Source of the DNA: Molanna angustata
Taxonomy: Eukaryota > Arthropoda > Insecta > Trichoptera > Molannidae
Assembly: GCA_963576475.1 (NCBI GenBank)
Contig: OY754970.1
Location: 33,331,619-33,395,618 of the forward strand
Direction of reading: 5' to 3'
DNA length: 64,000 bases
The position numbers were made by a program, and so were the translations under genes. The notes below the pieces were generated by a model. The model saw only the letters and a program-made list of their open reading frames with translations. It searched no databases and was not told the origin of the DNA. Position 1 is the first letter of the stretch; the number at the start of each line of letters is the position of its first letter. Of the stretch, positions 31,961 through 44,732 are shown one piece after another.

Positions 31961-32980
31961 TACGTAACTTAGTAGATTTTTTTTTATTTCTAACGACTCC
32001 AAATTATCTTAACGTTTCCTGGTAAACCTAAACGTAAACCATAATTATCCTGGGGTTTATGAATTAACATGTGGCGATTGAAAAAAAATGACATTTAACA
32101 TGACGGCGTTAGATCTCGTCTGTCGATTCGATTTCGACTCAAATAAGTGAGCGAGAACGATTCGACGCGTTATCTGCTTATTGACTAACAACACTGAAAA
32201 AAAATCATGTTAAAATTAACCGAACTATAGTGACTACAAAACTTTTCGTTTTGTGCTACTAACTATATTGAGCGTTTAGCTAAATAGTACAGTCATAAAT
32301 AGATTAACTTTTATTACTGATAACAAAGGTTTGGCTGATTTTTTAATTTTTTTTTCAGTGAAACCTGTCAAAATATCGACTAGTCGAGATAATGCCGATA
32401 TTTTTCGGTCGAGATCTACTTACAGACTTAGCCTGCTGACCACCTCACGCCCCCTGTGCTAGAGTCTACCACGGGAGTCCGTGCTCTGTCACCAACATAC
32501 TCCGGTGGCTTTCCTCGGATGGTGATGTAGGAATTATTTGAAGACAGCTCATATTATATGGGGAATAGCGGAAATAGAAAAGCGGAAAAAATGACAAAGT
32601 TACACATCTTAATAAATTTTTGCAGTAGAAAATTCGAAGTACAATTTTTAATTGAGAATTATAAAGGAAAAAGATGAAGAGAAGCATTTTTTTCGAACAG
32701 AGGTTATTTGCTACAATTTTTACAACTGTTATGCAAATTTTTTGGCAACGGGTCGAGCGGAGAAAATTGGGAAACATTCCATTCTCGAATTCGGAAATGA
32801 ATATTTTAAAACTTTGCAAAAAGAAGTTTTCTTTTAACCAAATACGTCTTGAAGAAATAAACATGTAAATTTGATTCAAAATGTGATTTGGATATTTTTC
32901 AAATTTCGGTTCTATAATGAACTAGATAGTTCATTCACAATAGAACCACACCCCCACCTAAACTAGGGGAAGTATTTTTT
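31961..32980. other. AT-rich, nothing recognised
   Basis: A 137-codon minus-strand frame (32879-32466) was considered and rejected. No repeat was matched. Confidence 0.4.
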
Positions 32981-33009
32981 ATCTAAAGTAATAAAGCAAT
33001 CAAAATGTT

Positions 33010-33052
33010 AGTGTTTGTGTGTGTGTATGTGTGTGTGTGTGTGTGTGTTTGT
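33010..33052. repeat. (TG)n microsatellite in Helitron-like unit 1
   Basis: Interrupted TG/TGTA repeat. The same site in unit 2 (36261-36326) is longer. Confidence 0.9.
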
Positions 33053-33953
33053 CTCACGCCTTCTGAAAAACCAAGAGCATCTAAAAATCTAATTTATGTG
33101 CGAACGTGTACCTGTATACCTGATGCAGTGTCACGCTAAAAATAATGCGATAAAAATGCTGAATTTTAAAAATATTTCAATAATTATTTTTTTCATACAA
33201 AATTTTCCAAGTCGTATCTGTCAAAAAAGTGTACATTTTGCACGCAAATATCTGTTAGTTTAAAAGTTAGAAGTACGTATTTATACGAAAAAAATATATT
33301 TTCAAGTATAACTTAGCTTTTAAGTGAAAAACATGGTGAATATTTTGTCTAATTATTATGTTTAACTTATTTTTAAAGTAAGCGTTTTGTACAAATGTAC
33401 ATATAACCCCGCCATTTTAATATCTTTTCATACGATATTTAATTTTCCTACCGAATGAATATGTTCTTTAAAATAATATACCTTTGAAATAAATGTGATT
33501 ATGAAATAATAAAATGAAACACAAGACTGTATAGCAAGTTTTAAGACATATATTGTAAAAGTCTGTTAATTATTAGTAAAGATATAGGCATAATAAAATT
33601 GCATAATTTGTATATAATATTTGATATTTCGGACAATTTTCGTTTTTGTGGCTTCGAACAAACCAATGTAGGTACCTACCTACATATCCAAAAAATGTAT
33701 CGAGCCCATTTGATATTAATATTGGAATGGTTACTATGGTAACGGAAAGATTCTGATATTCAAATAAAATTTGTTATGAATCGAATTTATTTAGAACATT
33801 GTTGTAGGTAGGTACCTACCTATTACTATTTACTTACAAATCACACAACAATATACTGATTTCCTATCAGAAAATTGTATGCGATGTGCTCCTAAACCGT
33901 TTGTCCGATTACAATGAAACTTTGGTGAATTGTCGAGCGTGTGCCCGGGATGG

Positions 33954-34875
33954 TTTCTGGATTTAAACTTTTTTCTTATTCTTCTTCTTCTTCGTGTATT
34001 TGGTCATTTCACCTATTAAGGGGGAGTATCCTGGGAAAAGAAGGTCCGACTGTCCCTCCATCTCTTCGCAGGTCTTCCAGGACGGTTTGTGGATTTTAAC
34101 TTTTTTCTTCTTCTTCTTCATCGTGTATTTGGTTATTTTACCTATGAAGGTGGACTATCTTGGGAGATGAAGGTCCAATTTTCCTTCCATCTCTTCGCAG
34201 GTTTCTGGATTAAAACTTTCTTCTTCATCGTGTATTTGGTTATTTTACCTATGAAGGTGGACTATCTTGGGAGATGAAGGTCCAATTTTCCTTCCATCTC
34301 TTCGCAGGTTTCTGGATTAAAACTTTCTTCTTCTTCTTCTTCTTCGACGTGTATTTGGTCATTTTACCTATGAAGTTGGAGTATCCTGGGAGAAGAAGGT
34401 CCAACTGTCCTTCCATCTCTTCGCAGGTTTCTGGATTTAAACTTTTTTCTTCTTCTTCTTCATCGTGTATTTGGTCATTTTACCTATGAAGGTGGACTAA
34501 CCTGGGAAAAGAAGGTCCAATTGTCCTTCCATCTCTTCGCAGGTTTCTGGATTTGAACTTTTTTCTTCTTCTTCTTCTTCTTCGTGTATTTTTGGTCATT
34601 TTACCTATGAAGTTGGAGAATCCTGGGAGAAGAAGGTCCAACTGTCCTTCCAACTCTTCACAAGTCTTCCAAGACGGTTTTTGGATATAGACTATTTTCT
34701 TCTTCTTCTTCATCCAATTTTCCTTCCATATCTTCGCAGGTATCTGGATTTAAACTTTTTTCTTCTTCTTCTTCGTGTATTTAGTCATTTTACCTTTGAA
34801 GGTGGAGTTTCCTGGGAAAAGAAGGTCCTTTCATCTCTTCGCGGTTCTTCCAGGATGGTTTCTGGATTTAAACTT
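33954..34875. repeat. minisatellite, about 110 bp period, with CTT runs
   Basis: About eight tandem copies. TTTCTGGATTTAAACTTTTT occurs, with variants, at 33954, 34086, 34202, 34309, 34428, 34543, 34676, 34742 and 34858. Spacing varies from 65 to 133 because of CTT-run length. Each contains GTGTATTTGGTCATTTTACC, TATGAAGGTGGA and CCTTCCATCTCTTCGCAGG. Open frames across it are artefacts. Confidence 0.9.
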
Positions 34876-34881
34876 TTCTTA

Positions 34882-35080
34882 ACCGACTGAAGGGACGGGA
34901 TGTAATGAAGGGAAGGGATGCACTAAAGGGCCTGAAGGGACGGGAGGTATAAAAGGTCCTGAAGGGACGGGAGGTACAGAAGGGCCTGATTGGTAGGGAC
35001 GTAATGATGGATTGAAGGGACGGGAGGTACTGAAGGGCCTGAAGGGACGGGAGGTTCTGAAGGGTCTGAAGCGACGGTTC
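34882..35080. repeat. GA-rich minisatellite, about 27 bp period
   Basis: Repeats of CTGAAGGGACGGGAGGTA (34888, 34932, 34958, 35010, 35038), interspersed with TAATGAAGGG and TGATGGA variants. Confidence 0.85.
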
Positions 35081-35084
35081 ATGG

Positions 35085-35415
35085 AGTCTAATTCTTTTTC
35101 TTCTTAATTTTATGTAGACCTTACAGTTTTTACACAAACTATTTCCTTTAGTCTTTTTCTTCGTTTTCTTATTTTATGTAGAACTTTGGTGAATTTTATA
35201 CAAACTATTTCCTATAGATTAATCTTCTTCTTCTTTTGTGAAGACTTTTTAGTCAGTTTTTATACAATCTATTTCAAATAGTCTAATTCTTCTATTTTAT
35301 GTATTTTTTCTTATTTTATGTAGACCATTGGGATAGTTTTTTATACAAACTATTTCTTATAGTCTTATACTTTTTCTTCTCTTTTTTATTTAGACTTTTG
35401 GGTTAGTTTTAAGTC
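35085..35415. repeat. 70-bp tandem repeat, unit 1
   Basis: About five copies of TTTTATGTAGACCTTTGGGT, AGTTTTTATACAAACTATTT and CCTATAGTCTAATTCTTCTT. The same repeat fills 37185-38115 in unit 2. Confidence 0.85.
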
Positions 35416-36260
35416 TAATAGTCTATTGTGCAGAAATATTATTAACAATATGCATACTTGATGAAAATACATATGTAAAAACGAATGAGATGTGGGATGT
35501 GACGATGTAACCTGCACTAGAATCTTTTCAATACTTTTGTTTAATCAAATTTAAACCATTTATATCATCCTTTTTTGAATAATTTTCAACACCTTCATAT
35601 TTGATTTCGTTGACGATATTTAAAGAATGGGCGTTGTGGCCATTACTGAACTCTTCACAACGTTTATATTCAAATTAAATACTATTTACTATAGTTTGAG
35701 TCTTCTTCTTCTTCGTTAATGTAGACTTTTGTGTCAATTTTAAGTCTATCAGTCTAATTGTGCAAAAATATAATGCACACTTGATGAAAAAATATAAAAA
35801 CGAATGGGATGTGACCAACACTAGATCTTTTCAGTACGCATTATTTAATCAAATTTTAACCACATTCCAACATCCAAAATTACTAAAAAAAAAATTATAG
35901 GTACATATTACAATTTGTTTTTGATGATAATATTTAAAAATGGGGGTTGTGGCCAAACCAATCTCTTTGCAAAGTTGATAAACAGTCATATTTAAAACCA
36001 TTTCGCATAGTCCATGCGTGCAGAAATTGTATATAGCACTTTATAGCAATATATAAAAAAGAATGGGTTGTGGCCATCACTTGAACATTTTACAATGCTT
36101 AAACTCAATCAAATTTCAAACCACTTTTCATAGTCCGATATTGCAAAATAATTGGGTGACAATATTATAAAAACGATTGCTTATTCCTTCACAATTTTAC
36201 ATTCTTGGCCAACGGCGGGACATAAAAGCTAGTCTAAAGTAATAAAGCAATCAAAATGTT

Positions 36261-36285
36261 AGTGTCTGTGTGTGTGTGTGTGTGT

Positions 36286-36326
<41 letters not shown>
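36261..36326. repeat. (TG)n microsatellite in Helitron-like unit 2
   Basis: Longer, almost pure version of the unit 1 microsatellite. Confidence 0.9.
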
Positions 36327-37184
36327 TCTCACGCCTTCTGAAAAACCAAGAGCATCTAAAAATCTAATTTATGTGCGAACGTGTACCTGTATACCTGATG
36401 CAGTGTCACGCTAAAAATAATGCGATAAAAATGATGAATTTTAAAAATATTTCAATAATTATTTTTTTCATACAAAATTTTCCAAGTCGTATCTGTCAAA
36501 AAAGTGTACATTTTGCACGCAAATATCTGTTAGTTTAAAAGTTAGAAGTACGTATTTACACGAAAAAAATTTACTTTCAAGTATAACTTAGCGTTTAAGT
36601 GAAAAACATGGTGAATATTTTGTATAATTATAATGTTTAACTTATTTTTAAAGTAAGCGTTTTGTACATAAATGCCGCCATTTTCATATCTTTTCATACA
36701 ATATTTCATTTTCCTACCGAATGAATATGTTCTTGAAAATAATAAACCTTTGAAATAAATATAATTATGAAATAATAAAATGAAACACAAGACATTACAG
36801 CAAGTTTTAAGACGTATATTGTAAAAGTCTGTTAATTATTAGTAAAGATATAGGCATAATAAAATTGCATAATTTGTATATAATATTTGATATTTCGGAC
36901 AATTTTCATTTTTATGGCATCGAACAAACCAATGTAGGTACCTACATATTATTCAAAAAATGTCTACAAACCATTTGATATTTTTTACATGTTCTATGGT
37001 TACTATGGTAACGGACACATTCTGATATTCAAATAAAATTTGTTATAAATCGAATTCGAATTAATTTAGAACATCATTGTAGGTGTACCTACATACCTAA
37101 TACTACTTAAAAACCAACAATATACTAATTTCGTATAGGAAAATTATTAAACTATCTTAGGTAACCTACAATACACATGTCATT

Positions 37185-38115
37185 CAATCTACAAACTATT
37201 TCCTATAGTGAAATTCTTCTTTTATTTAAGTAGACCTTTGGGTGATTTTTTATACAAGCTATTTCTTGGAGTTTAATTCTTCTTCCTCTTCTTTTGTGAA
37301 GTCATTTGGGACAGTTCATAAATAAACTATTTCCTATAGTCTAATTTTTCTTTTTCTTAATTTATGTAGACCTTGGGTGAGTTTTTATACAAACTATTTC
37401 CTATAGTCTAATTCATCTTCTTCCTCTTCTTTTATGTAGCCCTTTGGGTGAGTTTTTATACAAACTTATTCCTATTATCTAATTCTTTTTCTTCTTATTT
37501 TATGTAGACCTCTGGGCCAGTTTTGATACCAACTATTTCTTTTAACGTATTTCTTCTTTTTCTAATTTTATGTAGACCTTTGTTGAATTTTGTATAAACT
37601 AACTTCCTATAGTCTAATTTTTCCTCTTTTATGTAGACCAAGGGAGAGTTTTCATGCAAACTTTTCCTTTAGTCTAATTCTTCTTCGTCTTCTTTTATGT
37701 TGACCTTTGCGTTAGTTTTTATACAATCTATTTCCTGACGTATAATTATTCTTCTAATATGTAGACCTTTGGGTCAGTTTTTATATTAACTACTTTCTAT
37801 AGTCTAATTCTTCATTTTCTTATTTTTTGTAGATCTTTTGGTTAGTTTCTATACAAACTATTTCCTTTAGTCTAAATCTTTGTTTTCTTATTTAATGTAG
37901 ACGTTGGGTGAATTTTATATAAAATATTTCCTATATTTCAATTCATCTTCTTCTTCTTTTACGAAGACCATTTGGTCAGTTTTTTTATATAATACATTTA
38001 CTATTGTGTAATTCTTCTATTGCATCTTTTATGTAGACCATTGGGTCAGTTTTTATTACAAACTATTTGTTATAGTCTTATACTTATTCTTTTTTTCATT
38101 TAGTCTTTTGGGTTA
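37185..38115. repeat. 70-bp tandem repeat, unit 2 (about 13 copies)
   Basis: TATGTAGACCTTTGGGTGAG, TTTTTATACAAACTATTTCC, TATAGTCTAATTCTTCTTCT recurs roughly every 65-75 bases with substitutions and small gaps. CTT-run length varies. Confidence 0.85.
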
Positions 38116-38934
38116 GTTTTAAGTCTTATAGTCTATTGTATAGAAATATTATAAACAACATGCACACTTGACGAAAATACATAAAACGAATGGGATGTGA
38201 CCATCACTAGAATCTTCTCAATACTTTTTTTCAATCGAAATTTACACCATTTATTATATCATCATATATTTCTTAATTTTCAATAACTACATATTTGATT
38301 TTGATGACAATATAATAAAAAATCGGGGTTGTGGCCATAACTGGACTCTTCACAACGTTTATATTCAAATTAAAAACTATTTGAGTCTTCTTCTGTAATG
38401 TAGATCAGTTTTATTGTGCAAAAATATAATAATCTATAGGTATGCACACTTGACGAAAAATATAAAAACGAATGGGATGTGACCAACACTAGAATCTTTT
38501 CAGTACTTTTGATTATTTAATTTTTAAGCCATTTCCCATCATCCAAAATAACTAAATATTTAAAACACATTTGCGTTCGATGACAATATATAAAAATAGG
38601 GGTTGTGGCCAAATCCAAACTCTTTACAACGTTGTCTCTTTATAATCAGTCATATTTAAAACCATTTACCATAGTCCATGCGTGCAGAAATTGTATGTAC
38701 CTACTTATATAAATACAAATGGGTTGTGGCCATCACTTGAACATTTTACATCGCTTAAACTCAATTAAATTTCAAACTACTTTTCATACTACGAATTAGT
38801 AAATATTTTTTGTGACAATATTATATAAACGATTGCTTATTCCTTCACTAATTTACATTCTTGGCCAACGGCGGGACATAAAAGCTAGTCATAAATATAT
38901 CGATAAAATGACTAAAATTCTATTTGATTGATGG

Positions 38935-39170
38935 GCGGGGCGTGTTGCCAGAAAATGAATAGACATATGGGCATCCAGAGTTCTAAAATGGAGACCATGG
39001 GATATGAAAAGGGCAAAAGGCCGGCCTCAGAAAAGGTGGGCTGATGATATTGTCCCCGTCACCGGAAGGAGATCGGTCCAAAAAGCCCAAAAAATGACTA
39101 ATGTAAGAACTTAGAAGATGCCTACATCCAGCAGTGGAGATGGCTGAAGGAAGAAGATAGAAGAAACACA
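38935..39170 (+). pseudogene. LINE C-terminal tail (RPxxRWxDDIV family)
   Basis: TGGAGACCATGGGATATGAA, AAGGCCGGCCTCAGAAAAGG and TGGGCTGATGATATTGTCCC are the coding marks W-R-P-W-D-M-K, R-P-x-x-R-W-A-D-D-I-V. They are followed by KKPKK-type residues and, at 39130-39150, AGCAGTGGAGATGGCTGAAG, the usual end. Same family as 4090-4345, better conserved. Confidence 0.6.
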
Positions 39171-39244
39171 AGTTTTCGTTTATTTGCACATAAATGAGAA
39201 CAATGTTCATTAAAAAATCCGTCCAATGATGTAAAGATGCATTT

Positions 39245-39440
39245 TTTTAAAGAATGAATATGTCCTTGTAACGAGTACATATACATCCTCAAACCCCTAA
39301 ATTAAGCATAAATGCTTGTGCTATAGGTGAACGAACGAATCCAGCCACGACCCTATAGCTTGTGCTATAGGGTCGTGGCTGGATTCGAACTCGCAACCAC
39401 TGGATTACAAAACCAACGCGCTAACTATTTCTTGTATATT
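39245..39440 (-). repeat. SINE family A, minus strand, with internal perfect foldback
   Basis: AATGAATATGTCCTTGTAAC, GCATAAATGCTTGTGCTATA, GGTGAACGAACGAATCC, then an inverted duplication, then GGATTCGAACTCGCAACCAC and GGATTACAAAACCAACGCGC. The duplication replaces the junction between body and tRNA head. Confidence 0.8.
39336..39387. repeat. perfect 24-bp inverted repeat, 4-base loop
   Basis: Left arm 39336-39359, loop TTGT, right arm 39364-39387, with no mismatch. Arm core GGGTCGTGGCTGG. It lies in a SINE and is best explained by a template-switch event. Confidence 0.9.
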
Positions 39441-39482
39441 TGAAAAGTATAATATATTTTTGGGAACAAGTTTTCTCGAATG

Positions 39483-40205
39483 GGAGGTAAAAGAGTCAGT
39501 ATAGTATGCTACGCCGACGATGCGGTACTTTTCGCAGAATCAGAAGATGACCTTCAAAGGATGCTATACAAACTAAATCATACATCACTTAAATATAATA
39601 TGATGATATCTACAGACAAAACAAAGAGTCTCACGATAAGCGAGAACCCGTTGAGATGAAAATTAGTCGTAGAAAATAACATAATAGAGCAAGTGATGGA
39701 CTTTAAATACCTAGGAATAGACATCACTAGCAGCGGTAGTCTAAACGACGAAACATTAAGACAAGTAAATAAAGCAGCTGCAATATCAGGATGTCTAAAG
39801 GAAAGTATATGGAGGAATAAACACATGAATATCGAAAGCAAAGTCCGAATATATAAAACATGAGTAAGACCCATTGTCACCTACGGAGTAGAGACCAGAG
39901 CAGACACAACGAGAACAAAATCTCTTCTGAGAACATCAGAGATGAGGACATTGAGATATATAACCGGAAACACTCTAAGAGACCGAATTCGAAATACCGA
40001 AATAAGAAAAAAGTGTAGTACGGAAGACATCGTCAGATGGGGAAGACAGCGGAGGCGATATTGGAGCTCACATGTAAGCAGAATGGCTGAAAATAGACTC
40101 CTACGTATCGCTCTCCAGGAGAACCCAGCTGGAAGAAGACCACCAGGAAGACCTCCAAAGAGATGGCGAGACAGTTGGCAGTCCACATCGCAGGAGACAG
40201 AATAG
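39483..40205 (+). pseudogene. LINE reverse transcriptase C-terminal half, two stops
   Basis: One frame throughout: SIVCYADDAVLFAESEDDLQ (catalytic YADD at about 39510), a stop after ENPLR at 39657, FKYLGIDITSSGSLNDETLR, RIYKT followed by a stop at 39861, RPIVTYGVETRADTTRTK, and the tail RRRYWSSHVSRMAENRLLRI, ENPAGRRPPGRPPKRWRDSW. This is an RTE/Jockey-like insect LINE ORF2. The endonuclease and RT fingers are absent, so it was 5'-truncated on insertion and has since gained two TGA stops. The frame is otherwise unbroken, which points to moderate age. Confidence 0.8.
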
Positions 40206-40591
40206 CGGTACAAACAGATCTTCGGATATATGAAAAGGAAGAAGAAGAAGAAGAAGTTTTCTCGTGAAAGCTGTTAAAATTGTGGAACTACAGACCAATA
40301 TAAGACCTAATAAATTACTGGAGGAATAATCAAGACCAAAAGCATGTGAATTTGGTCTTGTGTCTACTCATTACTAACGATTCAAGATAAGACATTTATT
40401 CAAGATAGAAAAATTGTGAATAAAGATATCAATACACCACCAAAATGAACAAGAAAGATTAAAAATTATGTTATTCAAGGCAAACTACGGTATATATTGA
40501 ACAACTAACCCGAATATTTTAAAAGTTGCATATACGCAAACATTTTTCCCTATCGGGAGTCAATGATATTTTAGGCAATTTTTTTCAACAC

Positions 40592-40675
40592 CTCGGTAGA
40601 GACGAAGTTGGAATAATATATAAGTATTATAGAGTTCCTGGTTCTTCTATAATTTTCCAACTTCGTCTCTACTGA
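40592..40675. repeat. inverted repeat, 21-bp arms, one mismatch
   Basis: CTCGGTAGAGACGAAGTTGG (40592-) pairs with CCAACTTCGTCTCTACTGAG (-40675), separated by about 42 bases. The right arm with its surroundings (TTCCTGGTTCTTCTATAATT) also occurs at 23253-23295, so it belongs to an interspersed repeat. Confidence 0.75.
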
Positions 40676-40689
40676 GATGATGAAAAAAT

Positions 40690-41330
40690 TGTCAGTAATG
40701 AACAACTAACAATAGACAATACACAATAATAATATTTAATAACAATAAATAATGCATTCGTAGCTTAAACAAATTCAATCATTTCGAAAAAAGTTTTGAT
40801 ATACAGACTTCTTGATTGATAAAACTGATAATTCAGTTCGCTCAAAATACTCGTGATATAAATAATTTCAATCTTATTACTGACTTATGACAAATTGGCG
40901 AATAGACACATGAGTTGTAAGCCAAGTCAACTGACACCAGAGATTGATAAGGTCGCAAGTTGCTTTCATTCATAGAGAAATATATTATCGTGGGAGGCGT
41001 TTTGACGTGAGATAAAAATGAACATACCTCACAGTAACTACATAATATAACTACTGTACAATTACATTCGTTTTTAATCTCTTAGATTAGTCGACAGCAA
41101 TTTGATAATATTTAAAAGCACGAATGACTGTATTCTCTTATATTTCACAGGAGGATATAAAAAAAATTAGTAAAATCAAAGATTTCTAGCAGTAGATTGT
41201 AAAGAACAGGGAATTCGGCACATATGTAATATGAAATTAAATAATATATCAAAGGCTTCAGATGATCATACGAAGCAAAATACAGGAAAGTAGATGAATA
41301 ATATCACTTTGCTATGAGATCATTTCGAAC
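40690..41330. other. AT-rich, nothing recognised
   Basis: No supported feature. Confidence 0.4.
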
Positions 41331-41334
41331 TACG

Positions 41335-41478
41335 ATTACCAGATGGCAATTCACTCCATTTAATCAGTGTTTCCAGATAAAAAAACAAGAATTGCGCGAG
41401 ATATATTTTTCAATCATTAGTTTCTACTCTACTAGGAATCGAACTTAGGATTCCACCATGCTACACTTTGAAATTTCC
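41335..41478 (-). repeat. SINE family B, minus strand, very degraded
   Basis: GATGGCAATTCACTCCATTT, AATCAGTGTTTCCAGAT, CAAGAATTGCGCGAGATATA and CTACTAGGAATCGAACTTAG match 31308-31507 in order. The rest of the tRNA head is lost. Confidence 0.6.
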
Positions 41479-41479
41479 T

Positions 41480-42830
41480 TCTAACCCCACCTGGAAAATG
41501 AGTGATAATTTCAACAAATTCTTTATTTAATGTTTTCCAACTTTAGTTGTCCCAATTATATAACCCTTACATAAAAGGAGAGTCCTGTTATATAGTTTTT
41601 TGACGTATCTATAGAAATGTCTAAAATGTATCCATGTTCGATATCGATATACCTATATTTTCCTGTAGTTGAATTATCTTGTCTACTGGGATATTTAATT
41701 ACCTACACTTTCTGAAAGAGTAGTTAATTCTTCGTGACACTTCGTGGTTTACGGGGACTAGAATATATTTATCGAAAAAGTCAAAAATGTTTATCTACGT
41801 CACGTTTTTTTATCATTAAACTAAACCAGATTATTTGCCTTTGATACAATGAGGTTTAGGTTAGAGTTCGTTCGTTTTTTTTTCAAATAATATGTACTTA
41901 ACAATGTACATACTTTTCGTTGTGAGTAAATATGAAAAGCTTTGCTGTCGATTATTTGATTACATTAGCCTTCTCATTCTTTGAGATGAACATATACGAA
42001 TAAAATTACTTTTGTTCAAATATTCTGGCGAAAGCAGTTAAATATGTACATTGTATATAACAAGATATTAAAATAAAACTTTTTAAGCATCACCGTTGAT
42101 TCAAATGCACTAAATAGGGAGAATAATATTTTCACTGGTTCACTTTAAAATACCGAATACAGCCGAATGATTAATAATATTTTCTATCAAAACTATAATG
42201 AATTATTTCAAAATTCCTTCTGTTACAATATTAGTGTCGGAATAGATAGAAAAATAAGAAGTAGTGACTATAAATTAAAGCGTGTAGTGCATACAAAGAT
42301 CACTTCAATATAATGTAGTAAATTATTTGGCGAGATAGATCAATCCAAATATCGATAATACAAGTAAAAGATACTGAATGCCTTAAAAATTTGTGAAATA
42401 AAACTAATACCGATAACGAAATTCTACAAGTGGTATGTACCTACCTATATATTTTATTTCCGTGAAAATAAATTCAAATCGAATCATTGCGCACATAGAC
42501 GAAAATCAAATTTAAATAAATATTGGGTACCGTACATGCTTTAAGATAACCGTCTTTTGGATTTTCTTTTTGGAAAAATAATCCACGCTAGAGGCGATAA
42601 CATATTATAATCCTTGAATCTATCAATCTTCTTTTAAGCTTCAGATAACACTGGGATGGGTTTACATTTATTGACGTGTTGCGAGAAGATTAAAAGGATT
42701 AGGTAGAAGTAAGTAATGCAAGCAGACGGATCGAATTTAAGAAGAGTATAAAAAAATCATCTGGAATAATATAGGTATACAAACGATCAAGTATTACATT
42801 CAATATTAATTTGTTTAAAGTTTTTATAAT
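41480..42830. other. AT-rich, nothing recognised
   Basis: No supported gene or repeat match. Confidence 0.4.
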
Positions 42831-42831
42831 A

Positions 42832-43162
42832 CTAGTTGCATGTTACACATGAGATCCAACTGTCGATAGCGATAGTATGTATAGTTGAAGAATATGTACC
42901 AAACTATAAACCCATAAATACAAATTATTGAATATTGTCAGATATTTTGTTTTCTATACAACATATGTAGGTATGTATGTCAAGATAGGATAGTATGGAG
43001 GAAGGTCCTTTTTTCCTACCCAGAATATGAAAATAGCATGATGGTATGTATGTATGTTTGGAGATGAAGTATCAAACTATTAAGTCTCCTTACATAGTGT
43101 GTATAGGCGACTGCCATACAAAATGTATGAAGCAATGTCGTCACTAAATTCAATTTTTAAAA
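42832..43162 (+). mobile_element. rolling-circle-like element (family G), truncated 5' copy
   Basis: The first 331 bases of the family G unit (CTAGTTGCATGTTACACATG, AGATCCAACTGTCGATAGCG, ... GTCACTAAATTCAATTTTTA), cut off and joined directly to a complete copy at 43163. Confidence 0.75.

Positions 43163-44732
<1,570 letters not shown>

Larger units (their letters stand above)
32982..36232 (+). mobile_element. Helitron-like unit 1 of a head-to-tail pair
   Basis: Starts TCTAAAGTAATAAAGCAATC and ends CATAAAAGCTAG, the TC...CTRR pattern of Helitrons. The base before is A and, after unit 2, the next base is T, which matches insertion between A and T without a target duplication. The first about 900 bases are nearly identical to unit 2. 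It then carries a 110-bp minisatellite, a 27-bp minisatellite and a 70-bp one, and ends with GTTGTGGCCA-bearing blocks and TTGGCCAACGGCGGGACATA. No Rep/helicase gene, so it is non-autonomous. Confidence 0.8.
36233..38888 (+). mobile_element. Helitron-like unit 2 of a head-to-tail pair
   Basis: Begins TCTAAAGTAATAAAGCAATC directly after the CTAG of unit 1 and ends CATAAAAGCTAG at 38885-38888, followed by the flanking T (38889). It lacks the 110-bp and 27-bp minisatellites, and its 70-bp array is about three times longer. The 3' part (38130-38888) matches 35400-36232 of unit 1. Abutting head-to-tail units are a known signature of rolling-circle transposition. Confidence 0.8.

Noticed and set aside
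32466..32879. A 137-codon minus-strand gene with overlapping plus frames
   Set aside because: No domain, signal peptide or splice context; composition follows AT-rich DNA.
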